The position numbers and the translations under genes were made by a program. From CAYJFD01 sp964369605 (GTDB taxonomy: Bacteria > Bacteroidota > Bacteroidia > Bacteroidales > UBA932), in the NCBI GenBank assembly GCA_964369605.1, contig CAYJFD010000007.1, positions 1 to 64,000 on the forward strand: a DNA stretch of 64,000 nt. Reading direction: 5' to 3'. Positions 51,321-61,032 of the stretch are shown piece by piece. The number at the start of each line of letters is the position of its first letter. Position 1 is the stretch's first letter. The notes beneath the pieces were generated by a model. The model did not search any database and was not told the origin of the DNA. It worked only from the letters and a program-made list of their open reading frames with translations.

Positions 51321-52349
51321 ATGTATAAAATTATCAGAGCATTTTTATTTTTATTTAACCCTGAAACAGCACATAACATCACATTTAAAGGCTTAAAGTG
51401 TGTAAAATATATTCCATTACTAAATCCAATACTAAGATTATTATTTAAGTCAAATAGTAAAAAGCTTGAAAGAGAGGTATTTGGGATCAAGTTTCCAAAC
51501 CCAGTGGGTCTTGCTGCTGGTTTAGATAAGAATGCTGAATTATATAATGAATTATCAAATCTCGGTTTTGGCTTCGTAGAAGTAGGTTCTATAACACCTG
51601 AAAGGCAGAATGGTAATCCAAAACCAAGATGCTTTAGACTAGTTGAAGATAAGGCTATTATTAACCGTATGGGTATAAATAATAATGGTGTTACGGAGAT
51701 ATTAAAGCAAATAAAAAAGAATAAGCCAAAAACGATTATTGGAGGTAATATCTCAAAGGGAACACTTACTAGTAATGAAAATGCAGCAAAAGACTACGAG
51801 CGCAGTTTTACTTTACTATACGATTTCGTAGACTATTTTGCGATAAATGTATCGTGTCCAAATGTTAAAAATCTGACAAATCTACAGAATATTGATTCAC
51901 TTAGAGCCATCATTGACAGACTTTTAGAGATTAGGCGCTATCTAGATAACTACAAACCTATCTTACTTAAGATATCTCCAGATGTTGACCAAAAACACTT
52001 AGATGAAATAATAGAGCTAATATTAAGTTCTGGATTAGACGGTATAATAGCGACAAATACAACAACATCAAGAAATAATTTAACTACTGATCCTGAACAA
52101 GTTAAACATATTGGAGAAGGTGGTTTAAGTGGTGCTCCTCTTTTTGAAAGAAGTTTACAAACTGTTAAGTATATCTCAGAAAAAACCGAAGGAAATCTAC
52201 CTATTATAGCTGTAGGCGGTATTATGACTCCGAAACAAGCTAAAGATATGCTAGATGCTGGAGCTTCACTAATTCAAATTTATTCAGGATTTATTTATTA
52301 TGGTCCTGGCTTTATTAAGAAGATCCTAAAATACATATCTAAGAATTAA
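51321..52349 (+). CDS. pyrD: Dihydroorotate dehydrogenase, class 2-type (quinone)
   Basis: Fourth step of pyrimidine synthesis, dihydroorotate to orotate, FMN-dependent. The N-terminal helical extension (about 1-45) that places class 2 enzymes at the membrane is present, followed by FPNPVGLAAGLDKNAE, GSITPERQ, NRMGINNNG, KISPDV, TNTT and GLSGAPLFERS, AVGGI near the end. The catalytic-base loop reads INVSCPNVKN, that is Cys where most class 2 enzymes have Ser (SSPN) and as class 1 enzymes have. cinA starts 6 bp downstream. Confidence 0.94.
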   Translation: MYKIIRAFLFLFNPETAHNITFKGLKCVKYIPLLNPILRLLFKSNSKKLEREVFGIKFPNPVGLAAGLDKNAELYNELSNLGFGFVEVGSITPERQNGNPKPRCFRLVEDKAIINRMGINNNGVTEILKQIKKNKPKTIIGGNISKGTLTSNENAAKDYERSFTLLYDFVDYFAINVSCPNVKNLTNLQNIDSLRAIIDRLLEIRRYLDNYKPILLKISPDVDQKHLDEIIELILSSGLDGIIATNTTTSRNNLTTDPEQVKHIGEGGLSGAPLFERSLQTVKYISEKTEGNLPIIAVGGIMTPKQAKDMLDAGASLIQIYSGFIYYGPGFIKKILKYISKN

Positions 52350-52355
52350 TTACTT

Positions 52356-53642
52356 ATGCTAAAGTCCTGTATCTGCACTATTGGAGATGAAATCCTAATA
52401 GGCCAGATTGTCGATACTAACTCATCAATGATATCACAAGCTCTTAATTCTATAGGAGTTAAGGTGCAAAGTATGATATCGATAGCAGATGACCACGATG
52501 AAATTATAGAAAAATTAGACTACGCATTAAGAAGTAATGATATCGTTATAGTAACTGGTGGCCTAGGTCCTACTAAAGATGACATCACTAAAGTAGCTCT
52601 AGCCCAGCTATATGGAACCAAAGAATTTGTTAGTCATAAAGGACAGTTAGAGATAATTGAGAGTCTACTATCGAAAAGAAATATTCCTCTGAATAATCTT
52701 AATATACTACAGGCATCCATCCCTCTTGGCTCTGAAGTAATTCTTAATAATAACGGCACTGCCCCTGGTCTAGTATTTAATTTTAAAAAGGAGATTTACG
52801 AGCATAAGCCAGTATTATATTCACTTCCAGGTGTTCCATTTGAAACAAAAGCGATGTTACCTACTATTTTAGATAGCATAGCTAAATCTAATGATTTACA
52901 ACCAATTATACATAAAACAATATTTACATTTGGTTTAGGTGAGTCTATTTTAGCTGAAAGGATAGAACAGTGGGAAGATTCACTTCCCTCAGATATGCAC
53001 CTAGCTTACCTACCAAATCCAAGTATAGGTGTTAGATTAAGATTATCCATATATAAGGACGAAGAAAATAATGCATTAGATCGTATAGAGAAAGAGTTTG
53101 AAAATTTAAAGCCCCTACTCGGAAATATCATATATGGAGAAGATGAATCTTCACTTCAAATAGCTATAGCAAACCTACTATTAGATAATAAGTTAACCCT
53201 ATCCATAGCAGAGTCCTGTACTGGAGGTAAAATATCTGAATCCATCTGTTCATCCCCAGGAGCTTCTCAATATTATAGAGGCTCTGTTACATCCTATGAT
53301 AATTCAATTAAAGAATCTGTATTAGGGGTAAGCTCTGAAATAATACAAAAATACGGTGCTGTGAGTAAAGAATGTGCTGAAGCTATGGCATTAGGTGTTT
53401 TAGGCCTAATGAAGACCGATTTCTCAGTGGCAACAACTGGTATAGCTGGTCCAAGTGGAGGCACAGAAACAAAACCTGTAGGCACTCTATGGGTCGCTTG
53501 TGCATACATCGATAAAACAGGCCAAAATCAAACGATATCGCGCACCTTCAATTTTTCTGGCACCAGAGTATTAAATATGGAGAGATTTGCTGCAAATGCG
53601 CTTAATTTCCTCCGTTTAGCACTGATTAATTATACAAGTTAA
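52356..53642 (+). CDS. cinA: CinA family protein (damage-inducible/NMN amidohydrolase-like)
   Basis: Two domains: an N-terminal molybdopterin-binding-like domain (about 1-170, IGDEILIGQIVDTNSSMIS and VTGGLGPTKDDITK) and a C-terminal CinA/PncC domain (about 255-420, SIAESCTGGKISESICSSPGAS, SYDNSIKESVLGV, TTGIAGPSGGTETKPVGTLWVA) that in relatives deamidates nicotinamide mononucleotide and so recycles NAD. Full length 428 aa. Its stop is immediately followed by that of the convergent SDR gene. Confidence 0.92.
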   Translation: MLKSCICTIGDEILIGQIVDTNSSMISQALNSIGVKVQSMISIADDHDEIIEKLDYALRSNDIVIVTGGLGPTKDDITKVALAQLYGTKEFVSHKGQLEIIESLLSKRNIPLNNLNILQASIPLGSEVILNNNGTAPGLVFNFKKEIYEHKPVLYSLPGVPFETKAMLPTILDSIAKSNDLQPIIHKTIFTFGLGESILAERIEQWEDSLPSDMHLAYLPNPSIGVRLRLSIYKDEENNALDRIEKEFENLKPLLGNIIYGEDESSLQIAIANLLLDNKLTLSIAESCTGGKISESICSSPGASQYYRGSVTSYDNSIKESVLGVSSEIIQKYGAVSKECAEAMALGVLGLMKTDFSVATTGIAGPSGGTETKPVGTLWVACAYIDKTGQNQTISRTFNFSGTRVLNMERFAANALNFLRLALINYTS

Positions 53643-54407
53643 CTAGATATTCGATTTATTGAAAACTGTTGCTGAAGCTTGAGCTGTAGGCATAATCACC
53701 ATATCATTGATATTTACATGGGGAGGGCACGATAAAATATACATCATAGCGTCTGCAACATCTTCTGCTCTTAGAGGTTCAAACCCTAAGTATACATTTT
53801 TAGCTCTATCACTATCTCCTTTAAATCTTACCTCTGAGAATTCAGTCTCGACCGCTCCAGGACATATCTGAGAGACTTTTATTCCAAATTTCACTAGATC
53901 TAAGCGAAGTCCCTGACTAATAGCATCTACAGCATGTTTTGAGGCGCAATACACTGCCCCATTCGGATATACTTGCTTTCCAGCTATAGAGCAAACATTG
54001 ATAATATGGCCATTTATCTTGTTAGAAATCATACTCTTGGATACTATCTTTGAAACATAAAGTAAACCTTTAACATTTGTATCTAACATTCTCTCCCAAT
54101 CTTCTAATACTCCGTCTTGAATCGGATCTAAGCCAACTGCTAGACCAGCATTATTTATTAAGATTTTTATATTACTCCATTCTTTAGGTAAACTTAGTAA
54201 ATTACTCTCTACTTGTGAATTATCTCGCACATCAAAACATAACGAAAGAACATCTACCCCTAAGTTAATCAACTCAGATTTCAATTCTTCTAGCCTATCA
54301 TTTCGTCTTCCTGTGATGATTAAATTATAATTTGCTTTTGCTAGACTTACCGCCATAGCTCTACCTATTCCTGAAGTAACACCTGTTACCAATGCTATCT
54401 CTCTCAT
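53643..54407 (-). CDS. Short-chain dehydrogenase/reductase
   Basis: Classical SDR, 254 aa, NAD(P)-dependent oxidoreductase of unknown substrate. Motifs: TGxxxGIG in VTGVTSGIGRAM, NNAG, catalytic Ser in VCSIAGK, and YxxxK in YCASKHAV. YdfG-like enzymes of this size reduce 3-hydroxy acids such as serine or allo-threonine; that is possible but not shown here. It ends a long minus-strand gene run from 63358. Confidence 0.9.
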   Translation of the reverse strand: MREIALVTGVTSGIGRAMAVSLAKANYNLIITGRRNDRLEELKSELINLGVDVLSLCFDVRDNSQVESNLLSLPKEWSNIKILINNAGLAVGLDPIQDGVLEDWERMLDTNVKGLLYVSKIVSKSMISNKINGHIINVCSIAGKQVYPNGAVYCASKHAVDAISQGLRLDLVKFGIKVSQICPGAVETEFSEVRFKGDSDRAKNVYLGFEPLRAEDVADAMMYILSCPPHVNINDMVIMPTAQASATVFNKSNI

Positions 54408-54418
54408 AACTGTAATTT

Positions 54419-55180
54419 TTATTTTAAACTTCTTTGACGAGTCGCTTCATAAAGGAAAATCGAAGCAGCAACTGACACGTTTAATGAACCTATATCTCCA
54501 ACCATAGGAATTTTACCTAAAGTATCACATAAGGTTAATACTGAACTTGAAATTCCTTTTCCTTCAGACCCCATAACGATGGCTGTTGGAAGAGTTAAAT
54601 CTATATCCGATAAGAATGTATCTGTCTTTTCTGATGCCCCTACTATCTGAAAGCCATTTTGCTTTAAATGATATATTGCAATTCTAAGATTTTGTACTCT
54701 TGCTGTATCAATTCTTAGAAGAGCGCCTGCAGAAGCTTTAATTCCATCAGCATTAATAGCTGCTCCTCCCTTTGCAGGTACTATAATACCTGAGGCTCCA
54801 GCGCACTCTGCACTTCTTGCGATAGCTCCTAGATTTCTTACATCACTCACTCCGTCTAATAATACAAAAATTGGAGCTCTTTTTGTCATTAGAGCCCTAT
54901 CTACCATCTCTTCAAGAGGTACATAGTTTAATTTAGCGATAACTGCTATAACTCCTTGGTGTGAACCTTTAGTTACTCTATTTAAACGTTCTACCGGAAC
55001 AAAAGAGCAAGGAATGCCTTTTGACTCTAATAAACTTAGTAATTCTCTAAACATTGGACTTTCTAAACCCTGCTTAAACATTACTTTTTCGATCTCCTTT
55101 CCAGCTAACACTGCTTCTTGAACAGGTCTAATTCCAAAAAGATAATTCTTTTTTACTTCTACATTTTGTGTTTCTTCCAT
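54419..55180 (-). CDS. rlmB: 23S rRNA (guanosine-2251) 2'-O-methyltransferase-type enzyme
   Basis: SPOUT methyltransferase with a full RlmB layout: an N-terminal substrate-binding domain (YLFGIRPVQEAVLAGKEIEKV) and three SpoU motifs (VLLDGVSDVRNLGAIARSAE, IVMGSEGKGIS, IGSLNVSVAASIFLYEATRQR). Length 253 aa is standard. Exact target assignment rests on family resemblance. It lies 18 bp after the ABC-F gene. Confidence 0.88.
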   Translation of the reverse strand: MEETQNVEVKKNYLFGIRPVQEAVLAGKEIEKVMFKQGLESPMFRELLSLLESKGIPCSFVPVERLNRVTKGSHQGVIAVIAKLNYVPLEEMVDRALMTKRAPIFVLLDGVSDVRNLGAIARSAECAGASGIIVPAKGGAAINADGIKASAGALLRIDTARVQNLRIAIYHLKQNGFQIVGASEKTDTFLSDIDLTLPTAIVMGSEGKGISSSVLTLCDTLGKIPMVGDIGSLNVSVAASIFLYEATRQRSLK

Positions 55181-55198
55181 CTTATGATTATTAAGGGT

Positions 55199-57127
55199 TT
55201 AACTATTATTATCGAAATCTAACCACTCTTCCATGTGTGAGTCTAATCTATTCTTTAGCTCCACATAATCAGCCGTAAGTTTCTCTATATCTTTTGGTTC
55301 CAAACAATTATTTAGTTTTAATTCTATCTCAGTAATAGCAGCTTCTACATCCGAAATTTTCTTTTCAAGGGCCTCTTGCTGCTTCTGTTTTTTACGTAGT
55401 TCTTTCTGCTCTAAAAAACTTAGCTTACTCTCACTTTGCTTTACTTCCACTCTTTTCTCCACTTCCTTCAAAGGAGGATTTAATTTTTCTATCTCTTTTA
55501 AAGACTCTAACTTCCTGTGTTGAAGGAAATCATCTATTCCCCCTAGAAACTCTTTTACTTTTCCATCTCTAAACTCATATACTTTATCTACAAGCCCTTC
55601 TAGAAAGTCTCTGTCGTGTGAAACAAGTATCACAGTTCCATCATAAGAGCAAAGAGCCTGTTTAATAATCTCTTTTGAGCGTATATCCATATGATTCGTC
55701 GGCTCATCGAGTATTAATAGATTATAAGGATTGAGCATTAATTTAGCCATAGCCAGCCTTGAACGCTCTCCTCCACTGAGCACCCCTACTTTCTTATCTA
55801 TATCATCTCCTTTAAATAAAAAGGCCGCTAATATATCTCTTAGTTTTGTTCGAATATCTCCTACAGCTATTTGATCAAGTGTATCCCATACAGTAAGGTT
55901 CTTATCTAGTATATCCTCCTGATTTTGAGCAAAATATCCATAATTTACATTATAACCTACTTCCGCTGTACCGGATATGGGAAACAACTCTGAGGTAATA
56001 TGCTTGACCATCGTACTTTTTCCTTCTCCATTTCGTCCTAAAAAGGCTACTTTCTGTCCTCTTTCAATAGATAAATCAACCTTTGAGAAAACTATTTTCT
56101 CCCCATTCTTAGAAAGATATCCACCACTTAAGTCCTTGGTTTGAAAAACGACATTTCCTGACCTTGGTGATGGCGGAAATTTTATATTCAGAGAACTTAT
56201 ATCGTCCTCATCTATAGAAATTCTATCTACCTTATCTAAAGCTTTAATTCTTGATTGAACTTGATTCGATTTAGTAGCTTTATATCTAAAGCGTTCTATA
56301 AATTCTTCAGTCTTCTCAATCATTTTTTGCTGATTTGCATAGGCCGCCTGCTGCTGAGAAATCCTAAGTGAACGTAATTCTTTATATTGTGTATACGGTA
56401 CCTTATAATCGTAAACCTTACCCAGCATTACCTCTATGGTTCTCTTTGTAACTGCATCTAGAAATCTTCTATCGTGAGACACTAAGATTAGTGCACCACT
56501 ATAAGCTCGTAGATAATCTTCTAACCATTGTATTGACTCGATATCAAGGTGGTTTGTTGGCTCATCTAGTAGTATCACATCTGGTCTTCTCAATAGAACT
56601 TTAGCTAGTTCTACACGCATATTCCACCCCTGGGAGAAAGTAGATCTACTTCTATGTAAATCTTCCTTTCTAAAGCCTAGTCCCAACAAAGTTCTCTCTG
56701 CTTGTAATTCAGGGGAATCTGAGTTAATCATTCTTAACCTCTCAGTGATATCATTGAGCTCCACTATTAACTCCGAATAGGATTCTGACTCATAATCATT
56801 TCGTATATCTATCTGATTATTAATCTCTTTAACCCTATCATTTAAAGCAAAAATATCACCAAAAGCTAGCATAGTATCTTCCAAAATAGTCCTATGTTTT
56901 GGATAGTCCATTATCTGTGGAAGGTATGCTAATTTTAAATCAGATGGCATACTAACCCTACCTAGTGATGGCGACTCTAGTCCCATTATTAATTTCATAA
57001 TAGTAGACTTACCTGCTCCATTTTTCCCCACTAGGGCAACATGCTCACCTTCAGAAATGTGAAAATTTAACTGATCGAGCAGTGTATATGCACCAAAACT
57101 TACACTTAAGTCTTCAATTGAAATCAT
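55199..57127 (-). CDS. ABC-F family ATPase (translation-associated)
   Basis: 642 aa with two ABC domains and no membrane segments. Walker A GKNGAGKST and GRNGEGKST, signatures FSQGWNMRVELAK and LSGGERSRLAMAK, Walker B LLDEPTNHLDIES and LILDEPTNHMD. The interdomain P-site linker is rich in Lys/Gln (about 235-300). The C-terminal coiled coil (about 545-635) resembles Uup. ABC-F proteins bind the ribosomal E site and relieve stalling, or in some cases protect from antibiotics. Which applies here cannot be read from the sequence. Confidence 0.92.
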   Translation of the reverse strand: MISIEDLSVSFGAYTLLDQLNFHISEGEHVALVGKNGAGKSTIMKLIMGLESPSLGRVSMPSDLKLAYLPQIMDYPKHRTILEDTMLAFGDIFALNDRVKEINNQIDIRNDYESESYSELIVELNDITERLRMINSDSPELQAERTLLGLGFRKEDLHRSRSTFSQGWNMRVELAKVLLRRPDVILLDEPTNHLDIESIQWLEDYLRAYSGALILVSHDRRFLDAVTKRTIEVMLGKVYDYKVPYTQYKELRSLRISQQQAAYANQQKMIEKTEEFIERFRYKATKSNQVQSRIKALDKVDRISIDEDDISSLNIKFPPSPRSGNVVFQTKDLSGGYLSKNGEKIVFSKVDLSIERGQKVAFLGRNGEGKSTMVKHITSELFPISGTAEVGYNVNYGYFAQNQEDILDKNLTVWDTLDQIAVGDIRTKLRDILAAFLFKGDDIDKKVGVLSGGERSRLAMAKLMLNPYNLLILDEPTNHMDIRSKEIIKQALCSYDGTVILVSHDRDFLEGLVDKVYEFRDGKVKEFLGGIDDFLQHRKLESLKEIEKLNPPLKEVEKRVEVKQSESKLSFLEQKELRKKQKQQEALEKKISDVEAAITEIELKLNNCLEPKDIEKLTADYVELKNRLDSHMEEWLDFDNNS

Positions 57128-57135
57128 ATAACTTA

Positions 57136-57546
57136 TTAATTATGCTTTCTGTACGTATCTATAAAGAACTGAGGAGCCCTACATGGCCTTCCAGTACTTT
57201 TATTCGTGAAACCTATAACGACTTCGCCCTCACACAATAGGACATCATTCTCATTGTTGAAAATCTGATTTTTCACTCGAATCTTTGCCATAGGCTCCTG
57301 CTCAATTATTGACACGATTCTTAAAGTATCACCCATACGAGCTGAAGCCTTATATACTGCTTCAACGTTGACTACAGGTAGTGAATACCCCTCATTTTCA
57401 ATTCGTTCAATGGGTAATCCCATATCTTTAAGTAAATGAGTACGACCTAGTTCAAAATATCTAATATAATTTGAATGATGCACTATTCCCATCAAATCCG
57501 TCTCATAAAAACGTACATCAACTACTACTTCAGATTTACAAGCCAT
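57136..57546 (-). CDS. Acyl-CoA thioesterase (4HBT hot-dog fold)
   Basis: 136 aa. The 4HBT motif RFYETDLMGIVHHSNYIRYFELGR carries the catalytic Asp17. Similar to YbgC-type thioesterases that hydrolyse short-chain or hydroxybenzoyl acyl-CoAs. Its start is 4 bp after valS; the next gene begins 8 bp later. Confidence 0.9.
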   Translation of the reverse strand: MACKSEVVVDVRFYETDLMGIVHHSNYIRYFELGRTHLLKDMGLPIERIENEGYSLPVVNVEAVYKASARMGDTLRIVSIIEQEPMAKIRVKNQIFNNENDVLLCEGEVVIGFTNKSTGRPCRAPQFFIDTYRKHN

Positions 57547-57550
57547 AAAT

Positions 57551-60199
57551 TTAAGCTTTTAATAGTGCAATATTATTTCTTAAATTCTCTAGCTTAGTTA
57601 GTGCATCGCTTTGTTTCTTCTTTTCCATAGCCACAACTGCCTCTTTAGCATTAGCCATAAATTTTTCATTTGAAAGCTTTGCCTCTACCCCTTTAAGAAA
57701 CTTCTCTAGGTGTGCTATTTCTGCTTCCATTTTTGAAATTTCTTCTGCAGCATCAACTAAACCTTCAAGAGGTACAAAGAATTCTATTGTACCAACAGTA
57801 AATCTCGAACCTGAAATACTTTGATCAAATGCTTGAACGTGATTTACTTCTGTGATATTAGCCATCTTCTTAACTAGAATTAGAAGTTCCATAGGGAAAG
57901 CTCCTTTTATATTTAAGTTAAGTGCATCTTTTGGCGATAGGCCTTTTGATTGTCTAATATTTCTTATCGAAGCAATAGTCGATATTACTAATTCAAAACT
58001 TGAGATAATTTCTTTATCTACTTGTATACTATTAGGTAACATTTCAAGCATAATAGTATCACCATTATTTCTCTCAGCTATATTTTGCCATAATTCTTCA
58101 GTAATAAATGGCATAATAGGATGTAAAATCTTAAGAAGAGCATCAAGATACTCAATAGTCGCATTATAAGTTTGTCTATCTATTGGCTGTCCAAATTCTG
58201 GCTTGATTATCTCAAGATACCAAGCGCAGAAGTCATCCCAGAATAATTTATACATTGACATTAATGCATCAGAAAGTCTAAATTTCTCAAAGTGATCATT
58301 AATTTCAATTATAGAATTCGATAATTTATTCTTGAACCATTTTACTGCTATAGCAGAATGCTCAGACTGCTCTTTATCAACTACTTCCCAGCCCTTAACT
58401 AATCTATAAGCATTCCAAACCTTATTACAGAAATTTCTTCCTTGTTCTACCTGAGATTCATCAAATAAAATATCATTTCCAGCTGCACTACACAACAACA
58501 TACCCATCCTAACTCCATCTGCTCCGTATTGAGCTATTAAATCAAGAGGATCAGGTGAGTTACCTAGCGATTTAGACATCTTACGTCCTTGCTTGTCTCT
58601 TACGATTCCAGTAAGATAGATATTCTTAAATGGAATATCTTGACAGAATTCGTTACCCGCCATTACCATACGTGCTACCCAAAAGAATAAAATTTCAGGA
58701 GCAGTAATTAGGTCGTTAGTTGGGTAATAATATGCTAGGTCAGCATTTGCTTCTTTACTAGGATTACCTGCTTTTTCTGCATCAAATACAGATATTGGCC
58801 ATAGCCATGATGAAAACCAAGTATCAAGAACATCAGGATCTTGCTTTAAATCATCTAAAGTATAGCTTGAGTCTATTTCTTTTGCTTTAACTAGAGCTTC
58901 TTCTATACTCTTAGCTACAACAAACTTACCGTTAGGAAGATAATATGCAGGGATTTGCTGTCCCCACCATAGTTGACGAGAAACACACCAGTCACGAACA
59001 TTCTCCATCCAGTGACGATAGGTGTTTTTATACTTCTCTGGAATCATTTTAATCTTTCCGCTTTCTACTCTCTCTAGTGCATCAACAGCTAAATCTTCCA
59101 TTTTTAAGAACCACTGTAGTGACAACCTTGGCTCTATCACAGCATTAGTACGCTCTGAATAACCAACTTGTGAAGTATAATCTTCTTCCTTTTCCAAATG
59201 AGATAACTCCACTAGCATCTTAACGATTTTCTTTCTAGCTACGAATCTATCTTCACCTACTAGGATGATTGCATCTTCATTCAAACGTCCGTTTTTGTCG
59301 ATAATATCTATTACTGGTAAGTTATGTCTTATTCCTATCTCGTAGTCATTAATATCGTGAGCCGGTGTAACTTTTAAACATCCTGTACCAAAATCCATAG
59401 CAACATAAGAATCCTCTATTACAGGAATTTCTCTATTCACTAATGGTATAAGTACTTTTTTACCCTTAAGGTGTGTAAATCTCTCATCTTCAGGGTTAAT
59501 ACAGATAGCAGAATCCGCCATGATAGTTTCAGGACGAGTAGTAGCTATTACAATATAATCTGCTGTAGGATTCCCAGCACCATCTGAGATGAAATACTTG
59601 ATATAGTATAACTTAGATGCGGTCTCCTTATGTATTACTTCCTCATCACTAACAGCTGTTAAAGACTGAGGGTCCCAGTTAACCATTCTTACTCCACGAT
59701 AAATATATCCTTTTTCATAAAAGTAAACGAAGGTAGAGATTACTGCCTCACTCAGTGCAGGATCCATAGTGAATTTAGTTCTGTCCCAATCACAAGATGC
59801 ACCTAGTTTCTTTAACTGCTCTAGGATAATCCCTCCGTGCTTTTCTTTCCACTCCCAAGCATGCTTCATAAACTCATCTCGAGTAAGAGAAGATTTCTCG
59901 ATACCCTCCTCTTTAAGTTTTGCAACTACCTTAGCTTCAGTCGCTATAGAAGCGTGATCTGTACCAGGCACCCAGCAAGCATTTTTGCCTTGCATTCTTG
60001 CCCTTCTTACTAATACATCCTGAATAGTATTATTCAACATGTGTCCCATATGTAATACACCTGTCACATTAGGTGGAGGGATTACTATTGAATAGGCCTC
60101 ACGATGGTCAGGCTCAGAATGAAAATATTTGTTTTCCAGCCAATAAGAGTACCATTTGTCTTCTACTTCTGCTGGTGAGTATTTTACTGAAAGTTCCAT
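57551..60199 (-). CDS. valS: Valyl-tRNA synthetase
   Basis: Class Ia synthetase, 882 aa. HIGH-type signature PNVTGVLHMGHMLN near residue 44, KMSKS in QGRKMSKSLGNSPDP, a CP1 editing domain (about 190-330, ATTRPETIMADSAI) that clears mischarged Thr, an anticodon-binding domain, and a C-terminal coiled coil (about 815-880). Its start overlaps the methyltransferase gene by 16 bp. Confidence 0.98.
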   Translation of the reverse strand: MELSVKYSPAEVEDKWYSYWLENKYFHSEPDHREAYSIVIPPPNVTGVLHMGHMLNNTIQDVLVRRARMQGKNACWVPGTDHASIATEAKVVAKLKEEGIEKSSLTRDEFMKHAWEWKEKHGGIILEQLKKLGASCDWDRTKFTMDPALSEAVISTFVYFYEKGYIYRGVRMVNWDPQSLTAVSDEEVIHKETASKLYYIKYFISDGAGNPTADYIVIATTRPETIMADSAICINPEDERFTHLKGKKVLIPLVNREIPVIEDSYVAMDFGTGCLKVTPAHDINDYEIGIRHNLPVIDIIDKNGRLNEDAIILVGEDRFVARKKIVKMLVELSHLEKEEDYTSQVGYSERTNAVIEPRLSLQWFLKMEDLAVDALERVESGKIKMIPEKYKNTYRHWMENVRDWCVSRQLWWGQQIPAYYLPNGKFVVAKSIEEALVKAKEIDSSYTLDDLKQDPDVLDTWFSSWLWPISVFDAEKAGNPSKEANADLAYYYPTNDLITAPEILFFWVARMVMAGNEFCQDIPFKNIYLTGIVRDKQGRKMSKSLGNSPDPLDLIAQYGADGVRMGMLLCSAAGNDILFDESQVEQGRNFCNKVWNAYRLVKGWEVVDKEQSEHSAIAVKWFKNKLSNSIIEINDHFEKFRLSDALMSMYKLFWDDFCAWYLEIIKPEFGQPIDRQTYNATIEYLDALLKILHPIMPFITEELWQNIAERNNGDTIMLEMLPNSIQVDKEIISSFELVISTIASIRNIRQSKGLSPKDALNLNIKGAFPMELLILVKKMANITEVNHVQAFDQSISGSRFTVGTIEFFVPLEGLVDAAEEISKMEAEIAHLEKFLKGVEAKLSNEKFMANAKEAVVAMEKKKQSDALTKLENLRNNIALLKA

Positions 60200-61032
60200 G
60201 ATTTTTTATCTTTATCTATAGCTGGCAAAGATAAAAAAAACCACGATGAGGTGCAAAAGAAATTGCGTAGATAAGGTATAGATGCAAAAGTTTTTTGCAA
60301 TATCCTAGGCTTCAGGCCAAATTTGGCTTCGTAATGAGGATTAATAAAGAAATATCTAGCATCTAATATGTCATAATTACATGCATTTGATATTTTTATG
60401 AAAGTTTCAATTGAAAGGCCTGTACTTTTAATTTCTAATAATTCTTCTACCCTGCTTGTTGCCTCTCCAAAAATCCGCAGCAGTAATTTGTAAGAAAATT
60501 TAGGCAATAAATGAATATAGGGCATTTTTGAGACAAAACGACTCCTTGCTATCTGTTGATGCCCTCCAAATGGCATCTGCCAAGGAGGAAAGGCGAAGAA
60601 TATTTTTCCATCACTCTTTAAAAAGTCTTTACAATTAAGAAAAAATTGAACTTTATCTCCGATATGTTCTATCACATCATGAACCATAATTAGATCAAAA
60701 CTATTCTCTAGCGTTCTAATCTCAAAAATATCTGATGATATGAAGTTAAAATCCATTTTCACTCCTGATACAAGTTGTTCATTTTCAAAGAATAACCTTG
60801 CATTTTCTATCTTATTGCCAGCTAAGTCTACTCCGCACACCTTAGCTCCAAGCTTTGCAAAAGGCAATAAGTTTCCCCCTTCACCACATCCTATTTCTAA
60901 TACAGAAAAATCACTCAAGCTTTCTTTATCTAGACCTTCAAAGAAAGTTAGCACATAATCTAGGTAATACTTCTCACTAGTATGCGCTAGTTCATTAAAA
61001 TAAACCTTCCTATCTTTATGTCTTTCTTGCAT
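60184..61032 (-). CDS. SAM-dependent methyltransferase (class I)
   Basis: 282 aa with a Rossmann methyltransferase core: motif I VLEIGCGEGGNLLPFAKLG (about 47-65), an acidic motif II (VCGVDLAGNKIENA) and motif IV LIMVHDVIEHIGD. This is the Methyltransf_11/23 pattern of ubiquinone/menaquinone-type or small-molecule enzymes. The substrate is unknown; a hydrophobic C-terminal stretch could contact a membrane or lipid. Start overlaps the PCMD stop by one base (TAATG). Confidence 0.8.
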   Translation of the reverse strand: MQERHKDRKVYFNELAHTSEKYYLDYVLTFFEGLDKESLSDFSVLEIGCGEGGNLLPFAKLGAKVCGVDLAGNKIENARLFFENEQLVSGVKMDFNFISSDIFEIRTLENSFDLIMVHDVIEHIGDKVQFFLNCKDFLKSDGKIFFAFPPWQMPFGGHQQIARSRFVSKMPYIHLLPKFSYKLLLRIFGEATSRVEELLEIKSTGLSIETFIKISNACNYDILDARYFFINPHYEAKFGLKPRILQKTFASIPYLRNFFCTSSWFFLSLPAIDKDKKSWNFQ

